Of a DNA stretch of 64,000 nucleotides, positions 26,563 through 39,100 are shown one piece after another. The position numbers and the translations under genes were made by a program. Origin of the DNA: Tanytarsus gracilentus (lineage: Eukaryota; Arthropoda; Insecta; Diptera; Chironomidae). The stretch covers positions 5,704,001-5,768,000 of the forward strand of contig JAXRKN010000040.1 of assembly GCA_038502055.1 (NCBI GenBank), given 5' to 3'. Position 1 is the first letter of the stretch; the number at the start of each line of letters is the position of its first letter. A model generated the notes under the pieces. That model was not told the DNA's origin. It saw nothing but the letters and a program-made list of their open reading frames with translations, and did no database searches.

Positions 26563-27892
26563 AAATTTGCATCACAAAAAAAAGCTTTTGCTGAATGTCG
26601 ATATACTTTTTTAAAGCACTTGATGTGCCCGATCGACCACGTCTCATGTCTCAATGTCTCCTTTCTGATTAGATTGGGCATCACAAAGTACTTTCAAAAA
26701 AAATGAGAAATGTGTTTAAAATTATATAATAATGCATTAATTATAGTTGAAATGTAATTTTTTGGAGTAAAATTAATAAAAAGTTTATGAAATCGAATTA
26801 AAATAATTATAAAGACAACTTTTTATTTTCGCACAAAAAAAAACGTTAAGCGAAAATTCAAACGAAAAGCTTACAAGAGCAATTTAGCACAATGATTCCT
26901 TTTTTACATTTATTTAATTTCTTGTGTGATCCGAACCAATACATGTGTGTAATTAAATATATATGCACAAATTTATACATATTTCTTCGCAACTCTCTCT
27001 TTTTCACTAAATAGACTCATATATTCTCTTAAAAGACTTCTCTCTCATAACTTTTCTCTCGTTTGTTCGTTTCGTTTGCTCATTTTGCTCCCAGCCGTCG
27101 AAGAGAGTTGAATTGAAGGCGCGTGTTTTTAGCAAAAAAATTAATTTCTAAGAGTTAAACGATTATTTGTTCGTTTTCTTGATTAAATCAAGTGTAAATA
27201 GTCAGTTTATACCAGCATCACATCCCATCAAATTAAGAAAGTGTGTAAAATAATGAATGTTTTATTTTTCCTTGCGGCAAAAAAAATTCGCACCCAAAAA
27301 TTATTTTTTAAGAGAAAAAAAAATTAGAAAATCGATTTTTTAAAAAGTGAACAAAAAAAGAAATTACCGGCTGTTGCGAATGAGTGAAACTTAAAAAATT
27401 AGTTTAGAAACATGTTTTTTGAAAAAGTAATTTCAATCACAAAAACTTTATTATTTTTGACAAAATCTTTTTCAATTAGCGACAAGCGACTTGAAAGTTC
27501 ATGATTGGTTAAGAAAGAAAAGAAGAATCAGACGACGATGATGATTGTGAGGCAAAAATCACAAAAAAAATCACTGGGCACAGTGATGAAATCCGAAATA
27601 GTACCGAGATGATCCCAAAAAAGTTTCTATTTAATTTTTAATTAGCAGCACTTCATTAAGATTCGTCCGAATTTTTTATTCGTCAGTGCGCGATGAATCT
27701 CATTTTTTATCATACCGGTTTACTTGCTAAAGTCTACGTAATTTATTAGTCATTTTTTCGTTCTTCTTTTTAATACAAGTACTCTGCAAACACACTTAGA
27801 GATGTGCTTTATATTGATCAGGTTTTGATTTAAAAAAATAATTTCTATTATAGCAAAAGTGAAATTTCCGCATAAATTAACAAATAAAAAAA
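26563..27892. other. 3'UTR of the RING gene and 5' region of the elongase
   Basis: AATAAA at 26775-26780 is the likely RING-gene poly(A) signal. The elongase transcript probably starts at about 27000-27200, because a good intron acceptor (TTTCTATTATAG) ends at 27853, just before the coding start, implying a spliced 5'UTR. The donor was not fixed. Confidence 0.5.
26775..26780 (+). promoter_or_regulatory. Likely polyadenylation signal of the RING gene
   Basis: AATAAA about 210 bases past the stop codon, in AT-rich sequence. Confidence 0.45.
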
Positions 27893-30800
27893 ATGGATTC
27901 ATTAGCAATGGAATCAGCAATGAAAAGATGGAATTATGACATAAGCGAAGTCAAACCTAACTACTCATACATGTTCGATTTTGAAGCAGGCTTTACGCAC
28001 CAAAATACACGCGTATGGATGCAACAAAATTGGACTTATGTATTTTGGTGAGTAAAATAATGGCAATTAAATAATTTATTTGTTAGTTAATATATGCCGC
28101 TTTCTTCTACAACATGACATTAATTTTCATTTATGTATTTATGCATTCAAACAGGTACTCAGGCGTCTACATATTGGTGATTTTTGCAGGACAACAGTTC
28201 ATGGCAAATAGACCTAGGTATGCATATTAAATTTCAACGCTGAATGTTCAAGTCAAAATATATTTGGATCGAAAAAAATCGATGATGATTGTCCCATTCT
28301 CTCAATCAACATGAAATCTCTTTCTCTCTCTCTTTTTCTCACTCAATCTCTTACGTTTACATATATCCGGAATTATCATTTTTTACGTCTGTCTGGAACT
28401 CCTCTCGGCACGTTATATAATTTTTCTTTCCAAAAAATGAATCAATTTTATAATCTCAGGTGACTACACCATTGAGGTTTAATAAATGCTTCGCGCACTC
28501 GGTGGAAAAATTACTTGATAACGCAGCCTTGCACACACATGTATATAATGTACAATACCTTATTAATTTAATTTTTTTTATTCTTAAAAACCTCATTAAA
28601 CAATAAATTTACCCTTAAACGTTCATGAAAAAAATTTAAAGCTAAGATAATTGAGTGATTTGCATAAGACTGTAAGACTGTTAAAAAAACAAAGAAAGCA
28701 AAAACGAGCACACGTAAGGCGATTTCACGTTGTCTGGTTTATCATCTTAAATAAAATGTTAATTCACGTCAGAAATTATCCAAACAGTGAAAATTTTCGT
28801 GAAATGATTATGTTGAAAACTGAAAACTGAGAACGTGTTGAGTTCCGGAAGCATATACTAAAAAGTATGTACTTGCACTTTATATAAAAAAAAACGTTGT
28901 GCAAGTTTTAATATGTTTTGGGGGCGAACTTCATGTGCACATTTTTTGTCATTTTACATTACATTCCGCGAGCAATTTTTTTTGAATTAAGTGTGCATGT
29001 CAATAATTTAATGTTGTTTAAAAAAACAAGTCGCATGAAAAACTCATAAATATCAAAATATACGGATAAGATTTATCTTTTTTGATTACTGGTTAAATAA
29101 AACTAACACTTCAACTTCTTGTCTGCGACCATCACAATTTACTTTGAAATTATTTGTCAATTAAATGCTTAGAATAAATGCAAATAAAACTTCATGACCG
29201 TTTAAATGATGACCTTGAAATCGCGTAGCTTTTCAAATATCTTGCAATTTTCAAAGTATAAAATATTTTTTGAATCAAAAAATGATATTTTAACCTTATC
29301 AAACCTAACTTGCATGACAAGTAAGAAACTTAGTGCAAAAATATTTTCAATCAAATTTAGATAAATTATAGCTTCGCTATATATTGTTTTCGATCTTGAG
29401 AGAAAACTCTCTTTGTCACCTGCTGCCTTCAAAAAGCCTTATTTCGATCTAGAACTTTTGCCACATGCAAGGCCATCGAATTACGAATCTAAAAAGTATA
29501 CACACTTATATGATCCATGGCCCAGGTCAGGCAGGATCGTCAAAAGAGTGGTGTTAGCATCCGGGATCAAGGATCAAGGATCCGGGATCCGGGAGACGTT
29601 TTTTGTTCGCGCTCTACAGGTCGCACGGATCAACGGATTTTCTTCGAATTTTTTTTATTTGATTCTGCTAATTGAGAAGAAGACTACCTGCTACTACAAA
29701 ATTTTCGCAAACTCATAAAAGTTAATTAAATTAAATAAATAAGTTTGTATGGGAGAGAGAAACACGTGGTGAGAATTTTTCATCGTGAGAGTAAGAATTT
29801 TTTTGAGAGATAATGAAATTTTTATTTTTGAGCGTCGAGAGTTTATATGGTGCTGAGGTACTATATGAGTAGGCACTAAGGATTTTTCGAGTCGTGACCA
29901 TAGGTCGTGCCACGGACAGCCATAATGTCCATTTTTCAGAACTATGGCTTCATGGGTATCGTTGAACTCGTGATTGGACCAGGAATCGATTGGCATGGAT
30001 ATAAAAACGCATGGTGGAAAATGGAACATGGTGGGAAATGGAACATGGTGGAAAATGGAACATGGTGGAAAATGGAACATGGTGGAAAATGGAACATGGT
30101 GGAAAATGGAACATGGTGGAAAATGGAACATGGTGGAAAATGGAACATGGTGGAAAATGAAACATGGTGGAAAATGAAACATAGTGGAAAATGGAACATG
30201 GTGGAAAATGGAACATAGTGGAAAATGAAACATGGTGGAAAATGGAACATGGTGGAAAATGAAACATGGTGGAAAATGGAACACTGTGGAAAATGGTGGA
30301 AAATGGAACATAGTGGAAAATGGAACATGGTGGAAAATGGAACATAGTGGAAAATGGTGGAAAATGGAACACGGTGGGAAATGGAACATGGCTGAAATGG
30401 AACACAGTGGAAAATGGAACATAGTGATTTAGTTAACTACTTCACCATGGGAAAATAAATTCATTTGTAAAATTAATACAATACATTTATTTTTTGTTTT
30501 TGACTCATTAAATTAAAAATTAAAATAAGTAAAAAGCGAAGCTATTCGGAAAAGGCGGAGTTCTGCGGAGCTTTTTGCAAAGAGAACAGTGAAACTGAGA
30601 ACGCGGCGCACCGATAATACCTCCCTTGTTTTATTTGAAAATCTTTACAACTAAGCTTGCAGTAAGCTTGCTGCGTAGTCATATGCGCAGCCCACGTGTT
30701 ATGTCAAAATGAGAGAGAAAGAAAAAGCAAGCGATAGAAAAAAATTTATGCGACTTTACATGCATCAAAGACAAAGAAATGTTGAGTGGTGAGAGAATGC

Positions 30801-32545
30801 CATTGACACAATTAATTATTATGTAACACCTATAAATTGTGGACAATCAATCTTCGTTACTTAATTTTTTTTTTGCAAATTAAAAATAATTTTAAAATTT
30901 AATTTCTTTGCAGATTTGAATTGAGAGGATTATTAGCTTTATGGAATACGATGCTGGCAATGTTTAGTATAATGGGAGCAACACGCACCGCACCAGAATT
31001 AATTCATGTGCTTAAGAACTACGGCCTCTTTCACTCTGTTTGTGTTCCTAGGTAAGAGACTTGATGATTGATGACTTAATTTACGTAATTTTTTAAAAAT
31101 TACGGATGTGTTTTGAAAGAAAAATATGCGAACGCGATAAGTTAGCAACAGGTTCATACTCTTGTTTTGAACTTTAAGCTTTTTAGGAAATTAAATTGAT
31201 AACAAAAGTTAATGGAATTTTAATTTTTATTATATCATTGAATTTTTTTTAAAAAAAACAGGCGAAGGTTTAAATATTTTAACTTAGATGAGGGTGAAAA
31301 AGTTCGATTCGAATAGAAAATCGATAAAAAATTAAGAATTTTCAAGGTTCAATTTACATGCGCTATAAATTTGTGAGAACTGAGAAAGTTAAACGATACC
31401 GATAGCTCTCTACTAATTTTCTATTGTTTAGTTTCTTTAAGCATATACCCTTCATACAAAATCTTGAAATGACGTCAATTCTCTTCATACTTTTTTTTAT
31501 GATTTATAATTGACTAAAGCAAAAAAAAACTGTTTGCGAATCTTAACATCTTCATCAAGTCGAACATTTAATAAAGCTTACGTTTGAATCAAACGTCATT
31601 AGGTCTCAAAGAACTCTTTGCCTTCTTCATTCAATACTCTTGAACTCTGGATTACTTTTTGCTCAAAATTCTCAATTTATTCGCGTCACAGAAAAACCAA
31701 TTCAATTGCTGTTTATTGCTTTATAATTTCTGAACAATGTTCCCTGTCTTGACCCTCAGTTGGCAAAAAAAAATTAAGTATCATTGTATTTTATGATGTC
31801 ATTCTTGAAAAAAAAATTATATGGAGGTAAAATTAATAGTACCGACATAAAAAGCCAACTATAGTGGGCAATTCAATTTCATTCAGAAAATAGATAAATT
31901 TTTTGCATCAAACAAATTAATTTTGATGAGTATATAAAATTTGTACAATTATTTTCAAATGTTTATTTTTTTTTCAGTTACATTGAACATGACAAAGTTA
32001 GTGGATTCTGGACATGGCTCTTCGTGCTCTCAAAATTGCCAGAGCTCGGTGATACCATCTTCATAGTCCTTCGAAAACAACCTTTAATTTTCCTTCATTG
32101 GTACCATCACATTACTGTGTTAATGTACTCTTGGTTCTCGTATACGGAATATACAGCATCAGCTCGCTGGTTTGTCGTCATGAATTACTGCGTTCATTCT
32201 TTGATGTACACTTATTATGCACTACGAGCTCTAAAATTCAATCCTCCGAGATTCATCTCAATGGTTATAACGGGTCTTCAACTGACACAAATGATTATCG
32301 GATGCGCAATCAATGTTTGGGCTTATGATTTCCTTCAGACAGCCGGACATACTGCCTGCCAAATATCAAACACAAACATTAAACTTTCAATTGCCATGTA
32401 TGCAAGCTATTTTATCCTTTTCGCTCGCTTCTTCCACCTCACCTACCTCTCGAGTAACGCTCGCAAAGGAAAGAGGGCTACATCAGCAATGACATCGCAA
32501 CAAGCTAAACAATTGGATAGCGGCATCAAAATTAAAGCTCAATAA
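27893..32545 (+). CDS. Baldspot: ELOVL6-type very-long-chain fatty acid elongase (Baldspot)
   Basis: Four exons (27893-28047, 28155-28217, 30914-31051, 31978-32545) encode 307 residues. The enzyme condenses malonyl-CoA with a long-chain acyl-CoA in the endoplasmic reticulum, the first step of fatty-acid elongation; ELOVL6 members prefer C12-C16 chains. The catalytic histidine box HWYHH is at 159-163, preceded by the family motif KLPELGDT at 138-145. Several hydrophobic membrane segments are evident, and the protein ends KIKAQ, which fits a KxKxx ER-retrieval signal. Size and sequence fit fly Baldspot and vertebrate ELOVL6, rather than the other insect elongases, which typically carry HVxHH. 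All splice junctions are GT-AG, and introns 1-3 split a codon in the same phase. Confidence 0.93.
29561..29593. repeat. Short GGATC-rich tandem repeat
   Basis: Successive CCGGGATC and AAGGATC units make a small array, unusually GC-rich for this intron. Confidence 0.7.
30011..30424. repeat. Minisatellite, 17-bp unit, about 24 copies
   Basis: The unit is ATGGAACATGGTGGAAA, repeated head to tail with few variants (ATAGTGG, GGGAAATG, AATGAAAC) and a few truncated units near 30290 and 30350. Because 17 is not a multiple of three and the unit lacks stops in several frames, long repetitive frames are open on both strands (up to 242 codons). These are consequences of the repeat, not genes. Confidence 0.95.
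31052..31977 (+). other. Elongase intron 3
   Basis: AT-rich intron between exons 3 and 4, ending in a clear pyrimidine tract and TTTTCAG. I see no gene or repeat in it. Confidence 0.6.
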
Positions 32546-32909
32546 ATTGCTCCAACTAAAAGTAAAAGAGAGGGAACAAAAAATAATATTTCTAACACAA
32601 AAACAGCATTTCACAAAAAAATGCATTAATTTTTTCATCGCAACGAGTTTTGTAGCTAAAAATTGATTATGCATTAATCTATGTATCTTTTTAATTTTCG
32701 GGGAAAAATAGTTTATTGTTTCTTTCTCGTTTTAAGGATAACACATTCTAATTAACTTTAAGTCAGAAACATTTTTGCGCGCTTAAACGTTTGTGTCAAA
32801 AGAAAAAATTGCAATTAAAGCATTTTTTACGTTTATATAAGATTATCTAATTTAGAATATGAACTGCTGTAAAAGTGAAAATTTAGATCAAATGTACCTA
32901 GTCAAGGTT

Positions 32910-32940
32910 ACACACACACACACACACGAACACACACATA
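32910..32940. repeat. CA microsatellite
   Basis: About 15 ACAC units interrupted by one GA and ending CATA, in the probable 3'UTR of the elongase. Confidence 0.9.
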
Positions 32941-33959
32941 CATAATATGGTAGACTTTAGGAAAATAGGACACTGTTTTAGACAGGACTTGCCAACCTTC
33001 TAATTTATATTTTTTTATTGCGAAATTATTAAAATATGGAAAGTTTTTGAAATTATCTTCTTCGTAACAACATGTGAGATATGAGATTCCAAATTGATTA
33101 AGATATTCGTGAACAACTTCGAGTGCTTAATAGATTAAAAATGTTAAAATAAAATACCAAAGAAGAGATTAAAGGGGAACGATTTAAGCAGTAATGCCTT
33201 AATGAGATGACGTGAACGAAGAGAGCATTGTGCTCAAAAAAACGAAAAATTAGAAAATGTAATTTTGTTGTTAAAATTAATTTCAAAAACATTCATAAGC
33301 TTGAAGCTATTTTCCATCCCAAATTCATTCATATATTATTTGCTTTTTTTATTTTTTACAATTTAACCAGGAAAGGAAAAAAAATATAATCACTAATTTA
33401 AATGCATTTGGTGAACGGTTAGAGCGTTTAAAAAATAACGTCATTATTAAATGCAGGAAGAATCACAATAGTAATCATTAAAAATAAACTTTAATCATTA
33501 GTAAAAGTTTTGTAGTCATTAAGTCGCATACATGGGTTGTTTAATAAAAAAAGAAAGAAAAGTCATCAAACGGTTAATTTTTTAACATGGAAAGGAAAAA
33601 TTTATGTATATTTCAAATTGATTTGACTTTAGAAGCTCAGATCAAAGAAAAAATGTAAGAGTATGCATTTCTGAAATCACATTCCGCAAAACCACTTGAA
33701 ACAAATTTTGCGTTGTTTCATTAAAAAAAGCTTTTAGTTTGTCAACAATAAAAAAAAGAGTCAAAAATGAAATGGCAACTCATCTTGAACAAGAAAATTC
33801 AATAAATATATTTTTTAAAAATTAAATATATGCATATGGAGTTAAATAGATAATTTCAGAATCAAATTTATTTCAGTTTTTAATGAATATAAGCCATAAA
33901 AAATAATACCGAAGCGGAAACGGTGCTTCGAGCAGTATGCACATATAAACTTTAATTAT

Positions 33960-33965
33960 TTTATT
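33960..33965 (-). promoter_or_regulatory. Likely polyadenylation signal of CHMP1
   Basis: AATAAA on the minus strand, about 45 bases after the CHMP1 stop codon. Confidence 0.5.
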
Positions 33966-34009
33966 GAAGTGACAGACAAAAAGGAGTAGGATAATTTACA
34001 CATTTATTT

Positions 34010-34876
34010 CTACTCTGCCTGTCTTAATTTTGCGAGCCTCGCAGTCAACTCATCTTGTTCCGTTGAGGCTTGCACTGTACTAGTGATAGTTGTCGATACA
34101 TTTTGAGGCAATTCCATGTTGAGCTCTAATCCAGCTTCATCGGCAACACGCTGCATAAGAGAATCGACATCTGCCTGAGGAACACTTGTTGTAACAGTCG
34201 ATGACATAGTATTTTCCATAACATTACTTTGAACGTCTAAAATAGAAAAGAAATAGAGCTTAATTCTAGCCAAAATTAAAAATATTGTAAATACCTAGAT
34301 CCTCAAACTGTGTTTCAAATCTATCCATTAAGCCGCTAATTTTTTCCAGATTCATACTCTTCATAGCAGCGTCCATCGCTTTTACTACACCAGCCATGGA
34401 GTTTGTAACTTTTCGTGTTGTCAAAGCAGACTGCACGCGACTGTAAAAGATAAGAATTTTAGTGCTAATCGACGTCATAGATGACTAATTTCAAGTACCT
34501 TGAAACCGCATCTACTCGAGCACTCATTCTGAGATAGTTGAGAGCTTGATTCTTTTGTCGAATTGCATTTTCAGCATGAATTCTTGCTACCTCAGGATTT
34601 CCCTTTTGAATGGCTTTTTTCGTTTTAGCGATTTCAAGCTTCTCTTCCTTTTCAGCTTTCTAAAAAATAAAAATTTATTTGATTAAAATCATCCCTAAAA
34701 CGGTGATAGATACTAACCTTTGCTGACCTTTCAAGATCTTTCACTGCGAACTTCAGATTGAAGAGATGTTCTTTAAATTAAAACAATGATTCATACTTTT
34801 TTAGAAATTCGTTCAAGGACAACAAAGTTTTTCGTTTAATGCTTATTTACTCACTTTCCATCGCACTCGTAGACAT
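34010..34876 (-). CDS. Chmp1: Charged multivesicular body protein 1 (ESCRT-III)
   Basis: Five exons (34855-34876, 34718-34770, 34499-34659, 34295-34440, 34010-34236) encode 202 residues. CHMP1 is an ESCRT-III-related protein that helps VPS4 and LIP5 recruitment in multivesicular body formation and in membrane cutting at cytokinesis. The sequence follows the CHMP1B type: EKHLFNLKFAVKDLERSAKK near the start, KKAIQKGNPEVARIHAENAI, RMSARVDAV, and EKISGLMDRFE in the middle. The C terminus DELTARLAKLRQ at about 189-200 is the MIT-interacting motif. The first coding exon gives only seven codons and one base, and is easy to miss; the join restores MEKHLFNLKF exactly as in relatives. Length matches the family (about 199 residues). 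Confidence 0.95.
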
Positions 34877-36137
34877 GTCGTTACCCAGTTTGGTTGTTTT
34901 AAGGCTCTCTGGTGTAAAAACAAATTTGTAAGGTGTTCAAGTGGCTTTAATAGAATTAAATTTTACTTTAATCGAATTTTTCTTCGCAACAAAAACAAAA
35001 ATTTTGTTTGTGTTTCTTTGCTTCAATTTTTTTCCCCTGTTGTGGTTTGAATTTTAAAAAACGGTTGAAAATCGAAGTTAATTTAAATTTAAATTCCAGA
35101 AATTCCATAAAAATTTAATGAAATCAAAAAAATCGTAAAAAATTAAGAATAAAATTTTGCTTAAATATTTCATAAATAATTAAAAAGTTAAATGAAAATT
35201 TAATAATTTAATAATTTTTAAAAAAATTCTCTAGTATAAAATCCCTCGCTATTTTTTTGTTCTTTGTAAAAACTTCCTCAGCTTCGTAAATTGTATTTAT
35301 AACGGCAACAGGCACATTTTAAAAGAAAAGCAAGTCCATAAAAAAAGTTAAAAGTTCATGTTGCTAATGCTTAAAAATAAATTCTCTTTTCTCTCTCAGT
35401 AACCCTCAAAATAGAGAGAGAAAAAATTATGTGCACACGGAGAGGAATTGTCTCTCATTACGAGTTGAACTCTCGAAAGCATAGGATGGTTATTTTAAGC
35501 TCTGTCGATGCAGCTTAAGAACTTTTAAGCCCTCCAGTTAGTTAATTAGTTCTCACCTTCAAAAGTGCACACAGCTTGAAATTTTCTTCACGTTAGAGCG
35601 AAAAAGTAAAGTTTTTCGCAAAAGAGCTTGCCTAATAGAACAAGGAAAAATTTCTCTCTGGCAAAAGTGAAAAATAAGTGAATGGAAAAATAATAAAAAA
35701 AAGGAAAAAGAAAAAGATTTTTTTTTGCCCTGAGTGGCAATGGCAGTGCTTATTCTCGTGTAAATGCAGAAAATGATGTAGGCATGTGTTAATTATACTG
35801 CAAATATCGATTGCAAGTAGAAATTATTATCGACTTAGAAAGAAGAAGAAAATATTATAACAAAAAAAGTATTTGCTCACGACCTTAAATATATATCATC
35901 GAAACTTACGCAGCAGTGTGTTAAAGTGTTGAAAATAATCATAATTTATATATGGAGAAAAAAATTTTCACTCATACATATCCTCTAATCATTAACTAAA
36001 CAACCGCCGCCACCACCAACATCATCATCATCGCCACCCACTTAAAAGAGCAGCTAATTTATTAATTATTAAAAAAGTGTTAATCGGCGTGAGCTTTTTC
36101 TCGTTGAATCGATAAAAATCGTGGAAAAAAAGTCACA
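34877..36137. promoter_or_regulatory. Head-to-head upstream region of CHMP1 and dally
   Basis: 1.26 kb between opposed start codons. It must carry the dally 5'UTR and the promoters of both genes. The part next to dally has CA- and CAC-rich stretches (about 36000-36040). No specific binding site could be assigned. Confidence 0.5.
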
Positions 36138-39100
36138 ATGAAAGTGAAAATAGGAATTATAACTTGGTGTTATTTATTATTAATGTTAATTAATTACAAT
36201 AAAGATAGTTATTTTGTCAGCGCAAAGAGTTTAGACATAACGCAACAAAATTGCCACAAGCACGTTGGCGAATTTTTCGAATCTTTCCTGAACATCGTGA
36301 TTGTACCGTCTGAAAAATTAGGTAAGTAAAGTTATTTTGTTATAAATTTGCCGCTCTTCTTAGAAATTATTATTTATCACTGATAAGAAGAATAAAAAAC
36401 AGTTTTCTATTTCTTTAGTACTTTTTAAAAAGCAGAGTTCTTTTTATCACCTCAAACGATTCATCATATGAGAAATATAACGACGAAATTTACATTTCTT
36501 AAACTTTTTCTTCTTTTTACCTTTTGTCACGACGCCTTCATAGAAACAAATATATATGTATACTCATTGCTCTACACCTGTATTTGCACCAGGCGTTCAC
36601 AAAAATTTATATTTAATATAGCGCAATTGTTTTTTATTCTCCAACACCGCACGGGTTTGTGATTGAATTTAGTCCGTACCTCTTCCTTATCATCACCGCT
36701 AAACATGCTATGTACTATTTCACTATCTATACGATTAATTTGTGACCAACCATTCATCATTGTACATAAAGTTGTAATACGATAAAAATGTTGCACTTTT
36801 TTTTTCGATTAAGATTGTCGTCATTTCACACTAATTTCTCCTTGTCTCAGGTCATCACCATTTGAAATTATCTTTATGTCGCCTGATATTAGATTAACAG
36901 GTTCAAGTTCCACCCTCACCTTTTTTTCTTAATGAGCAGCAAATTTTCTCTACCTATGTAAATCTTTAGAATCATTTTTTCTCTTCAGATTATGTACTCG
37001 TTAAAGTCTTATCAGTTTCATATATATATAAATTTATATAGCACGCATACAAAGAGAAAAAAAGTATAACGTGTTAAAAAATTTATCAATGAAAATGGGG
37101 TTTCGTTTTGTGATTTTATTTTCATGCCTTTGCGTTTAAAATTTTAGCATGAGTAAAAGTACACACTCAATGATGGATTGCAATTGTTGTAAATAATAAT
37201 TGTTCTCAAGTACACATATTTATATATGCTCAATCATTAATCATAAAAAAGTTTATATACCGTTTGCAGTTGGTTTTTGAACTAACAAATGTGAAGGCAT
37301 TTGTCGCTGTTTCTTTCGTTTTTTGTGATTTATTAGATTTCTTCGATACATGTACGTGTGAGGAAAAAAGTTTTGTTGGCGCTTTTTGATACCATTTACC
37401 AATTTTACTCCTATGTATATTTCATTTGATCAATATCGCATTGATTTCTCTAACGCCACCTTATGCCGTTAATTACGTAATCTCTCAGTTTTTTGTTCTA
37501 AATCATTTAGTCAAGTGGCACATCTAAAGTAATTGACTAAAATGAAAACATATACGCATTCAATTTTACTTTGATTTACTAACAAAGCATCAATACATGA
37601 GAACCTTTAGAGTTAGCAATCTCTCCAGACACATAGAAAATCGATATTATGAAAGGGCATTTTTGAAAAAATAGTGAGGTTTTGCAGGTAGAAAAAATTG
37701 CAAACATTTAGATCTCAGTTGTAATATGTATATGATAAACTATTTGTTTATGATATAATATGTAACTTTTGACTTTATAACACTTTGTTTCAAATTTCTT
37801 TATAGCAATAAATAAAAATATTTTTCTTTACGAGCACTTAAGCGATGGAAGGCACTAAGATGATTATTTCAATCTTAGAAAACTTAAAATTTTATGTTTT
37901 GTTCGCCAAGTTTATTATTGCAAATCCAAAAATAAATCTATGAGATATTTTTTTCCAAGATCTCGTGATCGATTGATATTTTTTTTTCTTCTTTTTTAAT
38001 ATCATTTTAATCCACTTTTTCTCGATCATGTGCGGACAAAGAGAAGTGGTTGATTTTTATTGAATGAATGCCAGAAAAAATCTTCTAGCCAACAAGTAAA
38101 ATGTGACAAAGTAAAATGAAAATGTTGTCAGTTGCCCGCTCTCGAGTCCATTGGCATTGCGAAAATTCTTTTTCTCGCCTCAATTTTTCACACTTTCAAA
38201 ATATTTTCCATCATTACGCGTGTGTGCTGTCGTGTTGAAGTAATAAAAATTGTTTTTATTTATTTTTAAATTAAATTAAATAATTTTTTAAAAATCTGTG
38301 GTCAAATATTTATAAAAAAATTCCGTGATTTTTTTTTCATTCAAAATATTAATTAATTTTTTTGACTCTTGACTAAACCAAACATTAATTCTTTAATATG
38401 TCTGTAAGGTGGACATGCACATATTTTTTTTTCTCTCTCGCGTTTGAGAAAAAAAAAATACTAACGAAATGAATGCAAGAGAATGCAAAAATTTATAAAA
38501 ATAAATGTTTCTTTTTTTACGCCAGCGAGCGAGAGACCGATCTGCTGCGAGTTTCTCGCTTCACAATCAGTACATTCCGATACCTTGTTAATGAAGAGAA
38601 TTTTTTCTCGACTTCTTCAATTTCATTCTTTTCACTCTTTCTTTCTCTTTTATGTATTTTCGGCGACTGTATTGCAATTCGAGAATTTTTCGACTTTGCC
38701 CGCTTTAGAGATTTATATCGATCATCACATTTTAAACTCGGTGTGTGTGTAAGTGCGAGAGTGTATTGAAATTTTTTCAGCTCGTTTTACCTTTTCTCTC
38801 TTTCTCCTTGCACACTTGTGTATGATGTGCGATGTCGCCTCGTTAAAAAGTTTAAATAGGTTGAGAATTGAGAAGATGAACCAGCATTTTTGCACATTCT
38901 ACATGTTGAGTTTTAAACCTTGCGTCTGCCCCTGCTCGAAAGTCTCTTTTCGTATTCTCTACGGCTGTTTTCCGTGTGACTCCGTTCCGTGTGGGAACAA
39001 AAGAATTCTTTCATGGGCATTCGCGAACCCTACACTACACTTTTTGATTTTTTAGTTTTTTTTTCTCAAGAATCGCATCGCGATGAAAAGTTTCAAATAG

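Larger units (their letters stand above)
28218..30913 (+). other. Elongase intron 2 with repeats
   Basis: This 2.7 kb intron holds a GGATC-rich short repeat (29561-29593) and a 17-bp minisatellite (30011-30424). Perfect or near-perfect small palindromes of the TAGCnnnGCTA type lie on either side of that repeat-bearing stretch (29367-29381 and 30535-30544). No other gene is seen. Confidence 0.7.
32546..34009. other. Convergent 3' regions of the elongase and CHMP1
   Basis: Contains a CA microsatellite at 32910-32940 and the likely CHMP1 poly(A) signal at 33960-33965. Most of it is probably the elongase 3'UTR. No further coding sequence recognised. Confidence 0.6.

Noticed and set aside
29694..30422. 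242-codon minus-strand frame with repeating Phe-His-Pro pattern
   Set aside because: It is produced by the 17-bp minisatellite read through; several frames on both strands give equally long repetitive peptides.
38473..39055. Cluster of overlapping Phe/Ser/Cys-rich frames in dally intron 1
   Set aside because: Composition reflects TC-rich DNA, and three overlapping frames are open at once, as expected of low-complexity sequence.
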